From Hyphomicrobiales bacterium (GTDB lineage: Bacteria > Pseudomonadota > Alphaproteobacteria > Rhizobiales > Rhizobiaceae): a stretch of 64,000 nucleotides of DNA. Each line of letters begins with the position of its first letter. Position 1 is the stretch's first letter. The stretch spans positions 62,001 to 126,000 of the forward strand of contig UCFC01000015.1 in the NCBI GenBank assembly GCA_900471515.1, written 5' to 3'. The notes under the pieces are model-generated. The model ran no database searches. It was not told the origin of the DNA and was given only the letters and a program-made list of their open reading frames with translations. This document shows positions 34,105 through 40,993 of the stretch, one piece after another. Position numbers and translations under genes: made by a program.

Positions 34105-34458
34105 ATGACCGCGACACCGACCCTTTACAAGATCGTGCCGGAGACACTTTGGCAGCAAGCCAGACAAACCGGCGTTTTTCATGGCGCCGGCATCGATATC
34201 AAGGACGGCTTCATCCATTTCTCGACGGCCGATCAGGTGAAACAGACCGCAGCCCTGCATTTCGCCGGCCAGACGGGCCTTGTCCTTGTCGCCGTGGACG
34301 GCAGGAATTTCGGCGACAGGCTGCTCTTCGAACCCTCGCGCGGCGGCGCGCTCTTCCCGCATCTTTATGCCGACCTGCCGCTTTCGGCCGTGCTCTGGGA
34401 GGCGGCGCTGCCGCTCGACGAAGCCGGCCTTCACATCTTCCCGGAGCTTGCCCCGTGA
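34105..34458 (+). CDS. DUF952 family protein
   Basis: A 117-residue DUF952 protein. Family hallmarks: LYKIVPETLWQQARQTGVFH, DIKDGFIHFSTADQVKQTAA with the FIHFS motif, and a C-terminal LFPHLYADLPLSAVLWEA. Function of the family is unknown; it resembles a small glutathione-transferase-associated domain. Its stop (GTGA) overlaps the start of pyrD, so both are cotranscribed; DUF952-pyrD is a common pair in Rhizobiales. Confidence 0.9.
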   Translation: MTATPTLYKIVPETLWQQARQTGVFHGAGIDIKDGFIHFSTADQVKQTAALHFAGQTGLVLVAVDGRNFGDRLLFEPSRGGALFPHLYADLPLSAVLWEAALPLDEAGLHIFPELAP

Positions 34459-35543
34459 TCGACCCTTTCAAGCGCATCGCCCGCCGCGGCCTCTTCCTCT
34501 TCGATCCCGAAACCGCGCACGGCATGTCGATCGCCGCGCTGAAATCGGGCGTCGTGCCCGCCTGCCGCATTGCGCCGGACCCGCGCCTGCGCCAGACCGT
34601 TGCCGGCCTCGATTTTGCCAATCCGCTCGGCATGGCGGCCGGTTACGACAAGAATGCCGAGGTGCCGGAAGCGCTGTTGAAGCTCGGTTTCGGCTTCACC
34701 GAGATCGGCACCGTCACGCCGAAGCCGCAGCCCGGCAATCCGCGCCCGCGCATCTTCCGCCTCATGGAGGATGATGCGGTCATCAACCGGCTCGGTTTCA
34801 ACAACGAGGGCCATGAAGCCGCTTTCCGCCGCCTCTCGCGGATCGGCCGCGCCGGCATCGTCGGCGTCAATATCGGCGCCAACAAGGACAGCGAGGACCG
34901 GATCGCCGATTACGTTACCGGCATCCGCCGCTTCTATTCCGTCGCCCGTTATTTCACCGCCAATATTTCCTCGCCCAACACGCCCGGCCTGCGCGACCTG
35001 CAGGCACGCGAAAGCCTCGCCGCCCTTCTGTCGGCCGTATTGACGGCGCGCGACGAGGAAGCGGAAAGGGCCGGCAGAAAGATCCCGGTCTTCCTGAAGA
35101 TCGCCCCCGACCTTACCGAAGAGGGCATGGACGATATTGCCGCCGAGGCGCTCTCCCATGCGCTGGACGGCCTGATCGTCTCCAACACCACGCTGTCGCG
35201 CGACGGCCTGAAGGATCAGGTCCAGGCGAAGGAGGCCGGCGGCCTTTCCGGCGCGCCGCTCTTCGAGAAATCGACGGTCGTGCTTGCCAAGATGCGCAAG
35301 CGCGTCGGCCCGAGCCTGCCGATCATCGGCGTCGGCGGCGTTTCCTCGGCCGAAACGGCGCTGGAAAAGGTGAGGGCCGGGGCCGATCTCGTGCAGCTCT
35401 ATTCCTGCATGATCTATGAAGGCCCGGGCCTGCCCGGCGCGATCGTGCGCGGCCTGTCGAAACTGCTCGACCGCGAGAAGGCCGCCTCGATCCGCGATCT
35501 CAGGGATAGCAGGGTCGATTACTGGGCGGCGCGGAACGTCTGA
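34455..35543 (+). CDS. pyrD: Dihydroorotate dehydrogenase (quinone), class 2
   Basis: Oxidises dihydroorotate to orotate in pyrimidine synthesis, passing electrons to quinone at the inner membrane. 362 residues from the GTG at 34455, overlapping the DUF952 stop. FMN and substrate segments are present: NPLGMAAGYDKNAEVPEALL, EIGTVTPKPQPGNPRPRIFR, NRLGFNNEGH, NISSPNTPGLRDLQ (catalytic-Ser area) and IGVGGVSSAETALEKVRAGA. The N-terminal MIDPFKRIARRGLFLFDPE is the amphipathic membrane-association helix of class 2. Its 3' end overlaps the convergent MATE gene by 25 bases. Confidence 0.97.
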   Translation: MIDPFKRIARRGLFLFDPETAHGMSIAALKSGVVPACRIAPDPRLRQTVAGLDFANPLGMAAGYDKNAEVPEALLKLGFGFTEIGTVTPKPQPGNPRPRIFRLMEDDAVINRLGFNNEGHEAAFRRLSRIGRAGIVGVNIGANKDSEDRIADYVTGIRRFYSVARYFTANISSPNTPGLRDLQARESLAALLSAVLTARDEEAERAGRKIPVFLKIAPDLTEEGMDDIAAEALSHALDGLIVSNTTLSRDGLKDQVQAKEAGGLSGAPLFEKSTVVLAKMRKRVGPSLPIIGVGGVSSAETALEKVRAGADLVQLYSCMIYEGPGLPGAIVRGLSKLLDREKAASIRDLRDSRVDYWAARNV

Positions 35544-36865
35544 GCCGCCCGCGGCCTGATGAGCACCGCCAGGAAGAAGCCGCGAAACAGGAGGAAGGCG
35601 TTCATCGCCAGCCACAGGCCGTGATTGCCGAAGAGCGGCACGAAGACGGCGAGCATCGCCAGATAGCCGGCAAAGGACATCAGCATGCGGTTGCGCATGT
35701 CGGCCGACCATGTCGCGCCGATGAAGACGCCGTCCATCAGGAAGGCGAGCGCGCCGGTCAGCCCCGTCACCGCCGCCCAGGGCAGATAGGTCTCGGCCGC
35801 CGCCTGCACCTCCGGTGAACTGGTCAGCCCGGAAATGAGGGCAGGGCCGGCGAAATAGAAGAAGGCGGAGATGATCGCCGCCAGCCCGAAGGACCACAGC
35901 GTCGTGAGTTTCAGGCCACGGTCGAAGGCCGGCCGGTATTGCGCACCGATCGCCCGGCCGGTGATCTGCTCGGCGGCATTGGCAAGCCCGTCGAGATAAT
36001 AGCCCGACAGCAGGAAGAAGTTCATCAGCACCGCATTGGCCGCAAGCGTGATGGCGCCGAAGCTGGTGCCGATGCGGGTCATGATCGCAAATGAGCCGAT
36101 CAGCACGAAGGTGCGGATCAGGATGTCGCGGTTGAGCGCGAAGAGTTCGGCGAGTTTCGCGCGCGAGAAGATTTCGGCCCGGCTTGGCCGGTGTGCCGCA
36201 TCGAAGCTGCGCAGCACGACGAAGAGACCGGCAAGCGCACCGGCCGTCTCGCCCGCCATCGTGCCCCAGGCGACACCCGACACACCCCAGTCGAGCCCCA
36301 GGCCGAGATAGATGGAGAGCAGGATGTTGATGCCGTTGATCAGCGCCTGCAGCATGAGCCCCGTGCGGCCCTGGCCGCGGCCGAGCACGAAGCCGAGCAG
36401 CGCGTAATTGGCGAGCGCTGCCGGTGCGGCAAGAATGCGGATCGAGAAATAGGTGCCGGTCGCCTCGGCAATCCGTCCTTCCGCCCCCATCAGTTTCAGC
36501 CCGACGAGGATCAGCAGCGGCGAGAGGATGAGCAGCGCCAGACCGGAGCCGAGCGCCGAGACGAGCGCCCGCCAGAACACCGCCTGCTGTTCATGCTGGT
36601 CGCGCCGCCCGAGCGCCTGTGCCGTCAATCCGGTCGTGGATGCGCGCAGGAAGTTGAAACTGCCCATGATGAGGTCGAACAGCATGGCGCCGATCGCAAG
36701 CCCCGCCAGCGCTTCCGGATCGCCCATATGGCCGACCACGGCCGTATTGGTGATGCCGAGCAGCGGCGTCGTCATGAAGCCGAGCGTCATCGGAATGGCG
36801 ATCGACAGCACCAGCCGGTGCGTCACGTCGAAGGCCAATGTGTTTCTGCTGCCGCCGGTATCCAT
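35519..36865 (-). CDS. MATE-family efflux transporter
   Basis: A 448-residue exporter of the MATE family (DinF-like branch) with about 12 membrane segments. Diagnostic stretches: IAIPMTLGFMTTPLLGITNT, VVGHMGDPEALAGLAIGAML, and in the second half LANAAEQITGRAIGAQY, the DinF-type loop. Exchange of H+ or Na+ for drugs is typical of the family; substrate unknown. I use the ATG at 36865 (MDTGGSRNTL). Convergent with pyrD and sharing its last 25 bases, which is tight. Confidence 0.93.
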   Translation of the reverse strand: MDTGGSRNTLAFDVTHRLVLSIAIPMTLGFMTTPLLGITNTAVVGHMGDPEALAGLAIGAMLFDLIMGSFNFLRASTTGLTAQALGRRDQHEQQAVFWRALVSALGSGLALLILSPLLILVGLKLMGAEGRIAEATGTYFSIRILAAPAALANYALLGFVLGRGQGRTGLMLQALINGINILLSIYLGLGLDWGVSGVAWGTMAGETAGALAGLFVVLRSFDAAHRPSRAEIFSRAKLAELFALNRDILIRTFVLIGSFAIMTRIGTSFGAITLAANAVLMNFFLLSGYYLDGLANAAEQITGRAIGAQYRPAFDRGLKLTTLWSFGLAAIISAFFYFAGPALISGLTSSPEVQAAAETYLPWAAVTGLTGALAFLMDGVFIGATWSADMRNRMLMSFAGYLAMLAVFVPLFGNHGLWLAMNAFLLFRGFFLAVLIRPRAAQTFRAAQ

Positions 36866-36897
36866 ATCCGCCTCGTGAGGATCGAGGCGGGACCGCC

Positions 36898-37395
36898 TCA
36901 GTTGGAAAGCACCATTGCCCAATAGGGCAGATTCTTCGAAGACGTATTATGTGCAACGGCAACGCCGAGACCGCTATAGCGTCCGAGCATATTTTCCAGA
37001 TGGTGGGGGGAATTGATCCAGGCGGTGACGGCCGCATCGACGCTCTGCTGGCCCGACGCGATGTTTTCGGCCGCCGGCAGGGCCACGCCGCTGGCCTTCA
37101 CGCGCGCGCCGAAACTGTCGGTCATGCCCATCAGATGCGCCATCTTGCCGGCACTTGCCATGCGCTTGGCCTGGAAGACGGCCGCCGCGCTGGCATGCGG
37201 ATCGACGCTGAGCGGCGGCAGGCCGTTCTTGGCGCGAAGCTGGTTGACGAGCGGCAGCGCCGAAGCGGTCTCGTCGGTGGCGTTGGAGGGCGTGCCGGCA
37301 AGTTTCGGGGTCGTCGTGCAGCCGGCGATGCCGGCCACGACGGCAAGGCCCGAAAGCTGCAGCAAGCCGCGGCGCGAAAGGATGATCGAGCTCAT
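36898..37395 (-). CDS. CAP-domain lipoprotein
   Basis: A 165-residue CAP (SCP/PR1-type) protein. The N-terminus (RRGLLQLSGLAVVAGIAGCT) is a lipoprotein signal with lipobox IAGC and twin arginine. The CAP domain has LVNQLRAKNGLPPLSVDPHA, AKRMASAGKMAHLMG (His), SVDAAVTAWINSPHHLENML with the family HxxN-type motif, and GVAVAHNTSSKNLPYWAMVL. Bacterial CAP proteins are secreted and of unclear activity. It follows the DUF6460-like gene directly (1-base gap). Confidence 0.9.
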   Translation of the reverse strand: MSSIILSRRGLLQLSGLAVVAGIAGCTTTPKLAGTPSNATDETASALPLVNQLRAKNGLPPLSVDPHASAAAVFQAKRMASAGKMAHLMGMTDSFGARVKASGVALPAAENIASGQQSVDAAVTAWINSPHHLENMLGRYSGLGVAVAHNTSSKNLPYWAMVLSN

Positions 37396-37396
37396 G

Positions 37397-37663
37397 TTAT
37401 TTTCGATAGCTGAAGAGACGGATGATGATGAAGATCGGGACGACGATGGTGGCGCCGAGAAGCAGGTAGTCGCCGACGCGCCCGAGCGCCGCAAAGCCCT
37501 GCCGCCACAGGTGCAGCACGAAATCGCGGAAATTGTAGATAAGCTCCCAGGGGGTGAGCCCGAAAATGGCCATGACGAAACCGACGATCAGCGACACCAC
37601 CAAGAGCTTGATGATCGTGCGGCCGATTGAATCGCCGAGGAACCTGTTCACCTGATCGGACAT
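37397..37663 (-). CDS. Small inner-membrane protein (DUF6460-like)
   Basis: Encodes 88 residues with two membrane helices (IIKLLVVSLIVGFVMAIFGL and GDYLLLGATIVVPIFIIIRL). FLGDSIGRTIIKLLVVSLIV and WELIYNFRDFVLHLW match the DUF6460 pattern known from Rhizobiales. One base from the CAP lipoprotein gene, so in one operon. Function unknown. Confidence 0.8.
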   Translation of the reverse strand: MSDQVNRFLGDSIGRTIIKLLVVSLIVGFVMAIFGLTPWELIYNFRDFVLHLWRQGFAALGRVGDYLLLGATIVVPIFIIIRLFSYRK

Positions 37664-37804
37664 GCGCCATCTCCTGTTTGCCTTGAGATACGGTCGCGGC
37701 GATTCGCCCGCAAGCCTTTTCCGCCAGGACAGCACCGCCTCTGAAATAGGACTTGAGTTTTTTTGTGGCCGCCGCCAAATGCCGAGAGATCACAGGGTCC
37801 GATC

Positions 37805-38737
37805 ATGCAGCCAAGCCAGCTTTCCTCCGGCGACGTCATCGCCGACCGCCGCGCCGATTACGCCAGGATGCTCGCCGAGGGCGGCGATGCTGAAGCGGCG
37901 GCCGAACTGATGGAGCAGGCGCTGGATCTCGCGCCCGGCTGGGCGGCTGGCTGGTATCGGCTCGCCACCTATCGGGAAAAGGCCGGCAGGGCGGATGCCG
38001 CCGTCCAGGCCTATCGCCGCACGCTGGACCTCGACCCCGAGGATATATTCGGCGCCGGCCTCAAACTTGCCCTGCTCGGCGATGCGCAAACGCCGGCCCG
38101 GCCGTCGAGCCGCTATGTCGAGCGCCTGTTCGACGATTATGCCGATCGCTTCGAGACCTCGCTGGTGGAAAAGCTCGACTATTCCGTCCCCGAGAAGCTT
38201 GCCGCCCTTGTCGCCTCCACCGGCCGGCACTACCGGCGCGCCGTCGATCTCGGCTGCGGCACCGGCCTGCTCGGCCCGGAAATCCGCTCCCGGGTCGCAC
38301 AGCTCGAAGGTTTCGACCTGTCGCAGAACATGCTGGCAAAGGCGGCCGAAAAGCATGTCTACGACCATCTCGCCCAGGCGGACCTGTCGCTGGCATCGCA
38401 GGCCTCCGGCATCTTTTCCGGCGGCGGCCGGCAGCGCGCCGATCTCGTGACCGCCGCCGACGTGCTGATGTATCTCGGCAATCTCGAAAGCGTCCTTGCG
38501 ATCGTCGATGACCTCGCCGCGCCGGGCGCCGATTTCGCCTTTTCGGTCGAGGATGGCGGCGAAGGAGACGGCTTCCACTTGGCGCCGTCGCTGCGCTATG
38601 CCCACACGCAGACCTATGTCGAAGGGCTGGCGGCGGCCCACAGGCTCGAAATCCTCGATCTCGTCAAAACCACCATTCGCAAAGATGGCGGCAAACCGGT
38701 TTCCGGCATTCTGTTCCTTACGCGCAAAACCCTCTGA
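37805..38737 (+). CDS. TPR-containing methyltransferase
   Basis: A 310-residue protein in two parts: residues about 20-90 are TPR-like helices (AAAELMEQALDLAPGWAAGW, RADAAVQAYRRTLDLDPED), and residues about 140-300 are a class I SAM-dependent methyltransferase with motif I RAVDLGCGTGLLGPEI and acidic motif II EGFDLSQNMLAKA. Related rhizobial proteins are described as predicted TPR-methyltransferases. Target unknown; the TPR part suggests a protein partner. Confidence 0.9.
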   Translation: MQPSQLSSGDVIADRRADYARMLAEGGDAEAAAELMEQALDLAPGWAAGWYRLATYREKAGRADAAVQAYRRTLDLDPEDIFGAGLKLALLGDAQTPARPSSRYVERLFDDYADRFETSLVEKLDYSVPEKLAALVASTGRHYRRAVDLGCGTGLLGPEIRSRVAQLEGFDLSQNMLAKAAEKHVYDHLAQADLSLASQASGIFSGGGRQRADLVTAADVLMYLGNLESVLAIVDDLAAPGADFAFSVEDGGEGDGFHLAPSLRYAHTQTYVEGLAAAHRLEILDLVKTTIRKDGGKPVSGILFLTRKTL

Positions 38738-38932
38738 GCGCATGTTTCTTGCGATTTTGAAATAGGTCAGCATGGCTTACGTATTTCGCTTGCGCGCAAC
38801 CGGAAAAGCCCTGATAATCCGGCCATTCCGCGAGCAGGCGACGCACCTTCCAGGTGCCGTACGCGCCGCATCCACCCGTCTATTTCCTCTCCCTCCGGCC
38901 TGCCCGGAACAGCCGCCATCGGAGATCGCGAC

Positions 38933-39568
38933 ATGAGCCAGCTCATCAGTGCCCTCGGTTTCTGGAACACCACCGCCACGCGCCACACGCCGGTCGAGGA
39001 TGTGCAGGGCATATTCTCCGGCAGCCTCGTCTCCGCGCTCGGCCTTTACGTCCTTGCCAGCGCCGGCCTTCTGACCGGCAGCACCGCCGGTATCGCCTTC
39101 CTGCTGCATTACGCCTTTGGTGTGAATTTCGGCCTTGGCTTCTTCCTGCTCAACCTGCCCTTCTTCTATCTCTCGTGGAAGCGGCTCGGCCTGGCCTTCA
39201 CCACCAAGACCTTCGTCGCCATCGGCCTGACCTCGGCGCTGACCAGCCTGCAGCCGAAGGTCATGGAGATTGCCGCGATCCATCCGGCCTGGGCGGCCCT
39301 TCTCGGCGGTCTGCTGCTCGGCTTCGGCCTTCTGGCGCTTTATCGCCACCGCGCCAGCCTCGGCGGCGTCGGCATTCTCGGCATCTACATGCAGGAGCGT
39401 TTCGGCATCCGCGCCGGCCTCGTGCAGCTTGCCATCGACATGTGCGTGCTGGCCGCCGCCTTCTTCGTCACCACGCCGCCGGTCGTCTTCTATTCGGTGC
39501 TCGGTGCGGTCGTCCTCAACCTGTTCGTGGCGATCAACCACCGTGCCGACCGTTACATCGCCCTCTAA
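38933..39568 (+). CDS. YitT-family membrane protein
   Basis: A 211-residue inner-membrane protein with about six helices (SLVSALGLYVLASAGLLTGS, NLGFFLLNLPFFYLSWKRLG-like segment, AALLGGLLLGFGLLALY, VQLAIDMCVLAAAFFVTTP). The segment TGSTAGIAFLLHYAFGVNFG is the YitT (DUF161) signature. Likely a small transporter; substrate unknown. A 195-base leader precedes it. Confidence 0.87.
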   Translation: MSQLISALGFWNTTATRHTPVEDVQGIFSGSLVSALGLYVLASAGLLTGSTAGIAFLLHYAFGVNFGLGFFLLNLPFFYLSWKRLGLAFTTKTFVAIGLTSALTSLQPKVMEIAAIHPAWAALLGGLLLGFGLLALYRHRASLGGVGILGIYMQERFGIRAGLVQLAIDMCVLAAAFFVTTPPVVFYSVLGAVVLNLFVAINHRADRYIAL

Positions 39569-39666
39569 CCTTACAAAACCGTAAGCCCTTCTGAACAAAA
39601 CGTAACTTGCCTGTGATCGGTCCTGGCGCGAGACTTTTTCCCGCGCCGGATATGATGAGGTAAGCT

Positions 39667-39834
39667 ATGTCGGATTTGGAAAAGCTTGTCAGACGCCGCA
39701 TGCAGGAAGAATACGCCAGAGGCGCTTCCGCAGAGGAAATCGCCAAAGTCGTGCGCGGCATATTCAACAGCATCGACCTCTCGGGCAAATGGCCTGAAGC
39801 CGCTGCCGTCAGGGCCACCGCAGAGCGCGAGTGA
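39667..39834 (+). CDS. Small conserved-looking protein of 55 residues
   Basis: The frame MSDLEKLVRRRMQEEYARGA onward encodes 55 residues: a charged helix followed by ASAEEIAKVVRGIFNSIDLS, a plausible small helical protein. ATGAGGTAAGCT precedes the start, with GAGG suitably spaced. The codon use is like the neighbours. Function unknown. Confidence 0.6.
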   Translation: MSDLEKLVRRRMQEEYARGASAEEIAKVVRGIFNSIDLSGKWPEAAAVRATAERE

Positions 39835-39902
39835 CCATATATTCAACCGACCCGATCGTTTCGGGTCGGTCGCCGGGATCAGATCCCTCCGTCAGGTCGC
39901 GG

Positions 39903-40364
39903 TCAGGCCGCCTTCTGCGGCGCATCGACCGGATGCTGGCTGCGGAAGCCGACGGCCAGCCGGTTCCAGATGTTGATCGTGCCGATCGCAACGGTGATCT
40001 TGGTCATTTCCTCTTCGGAAAAATGCGCCTTGAGCGCTTCGTAATCGGCATCCGGCGCACCGGTTTCGGCGATCTTCGTCACCGCATCGACCCAGCCGAG
40101 CAGGGCACGTTCGCGGGCGTCGTAAACGGGCGATTCCCGCCACACGCACATCAGGTTGATCCACTGTTCGGAAAGTCCGTGATGGCGGGCTTCCTTCGAA
40201 TGCATGTCGACGCAATAGGCGCAGCCGTTGATCTGCGAGGCGCGAAGCTTGATCAGGTGAATGAAGCGCTTGTCCAGTCCGCTTTCCTGGACATATTGCT
40301 CCAGCGCAGCGACGGCCTTGTAGGCATCCGGAGCGGCTTTGCCGAAGTTGAAACGTGCTTGCAT
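39903..40364 (-). CDS. Carboxymuconolactone-decarboxylase/AhpD-like protein
   Basis: A 153-residue AhpD-like protein. The redox motif CAYC in NGCAYCVDMHSKEARHHG is characteristic: two Cys and a downstream His, acting in alkylhydroperoxidase reduction in AhpD proteins. It follows an Rrf2 regulator gene by 32 bases on the same strand, a pair common in Rhizobiaceae, which suggests control of a peroxide or electrophile response by the regulator. Confidence 0.92.
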   Translation of the reverse strand: MQARFNFGKAAPDAYKAVAALEQYVQESGLDKRFIHLIKLRASQINGCAYCVDMHSKEARHHGLSEQWINLMCVWRESPVYDARERALLGWVDAVTKIAETGAPDADYEALKAHFSEEEMTKITVAIGTINIWNRLAVGFRSQHPVDAPQKAA

Positions 40365-40396
40365 CGTAGTCTCCTTGGGTTGGGTTGTGGCGCGGC

Positions 40397-40897
40397 TCAG
40401 CGAGCCGCCCTTCTCTCGTGCATGTCCATGAAAGCGCAGCCTCTGGCGGCGATGCCGCCGTCGTCATCCGCGGAAAGTTCGGCCAGGATATCGGCGATGC
40501 TGGTAGCGGCGAGTTCGGCACGGTAGGCGCGCTCGGCCCGCATCATCGCGGCACTGACCTGGCATGGTTTGGTGAAGTAGCGCTGCGGCAGCGGGTTCGG
40601 CCCGCGCTGGCGGATCTCCGAACAGCGGAAGGCCGGCGCCGGTCCCTCGACAGCCAGCACGATATCGAGCAGCGAGATATCCTCCGGCTTCTTCGCCAGC
40701 CGGTAGCCGCCCCTCGGGCCCGGCACCGTCTCCAGAATCCCGGCACCGGAGAGCGCCTGCAGGTGTTTCAGCAGGTAGCTCGTCGATACGCCGTGGAACT
40801 CGGCAAGCGCTGCCGCCGAGAGCACGCCGCCCTCGGAAAGGCCCGAGAGGACCGCCACGCAATGAATGCCCTGTTCGACACCGTCACTAAGCTTCAC
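40397..40897 (-). CDS. Rrf2-family transcriptional regulator
   Basis: A 166-residue Rrf2 protein. Winged helix: SEGGVLSAAALAEFHGVSTS, YLLKHLQALSGAGILETVPG, GPRGGYRLAKKPEDISLLDI (the Rrf2 wing). It has cysteines FRCSEIRQRGPN, a later Cys about 26 residues on (HARSVPR-like frame aside, KPCQVSAAMM), and one in AARGCAF; the pattern does not match the close-spaced Fe-S triplet of IscR/NsrR, so a thiol sensor is more likely. A 25-base palindrome in front of the gene is a likely self-operator. Confidence 0.9.
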   Translation of the reverse strand: MKLSDGVEQGIHCVAVLSGLSEGGVLSAAALAEFHGVSTSYLLKHLQALSGAGILETVPGPRGGYRLAKKPEDISLLDIVLAVEGPAPAFRCSEIRQRGPNPLPQRYFTKPCQVSAAMMRAERAYRAELAATSIADILAELSADDDGGIAARGCAFMDMHERRAAR

Positions 40898-40912
40898 ATC
40901 TCGCCTCCTCTA

Positions 40913-40937
40913 ATCATGGATATTATTTATCCACGAT
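40913..40937. promoter_or_regulatory. Palindromic operator of the Rrf2 gene
   Basis: TGGATA (40917-40922) and TATCCA (40928-40933) flank TTATT, and the flanking triplets ATC/GAT extend the symmetry to 25 bases. It sits 16 bases before the Rrf2 start, in the gap to the divergent helicase gene, as expected of an autoregulated Rrf2 promoter. Confidence 0.6.
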
Positions 40938-40993
40938 TATCGCCGCGAGTCAATAGCGCTTCTCTTCGTCGTCGTTTGAACTACATTTGCCGC

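Noticed and set aside
40385..40993. N-terminal extension of the helicase frame
   Set aside because: Runs antisense through the Rrf2 gene and its operator; the family start is at 40994.
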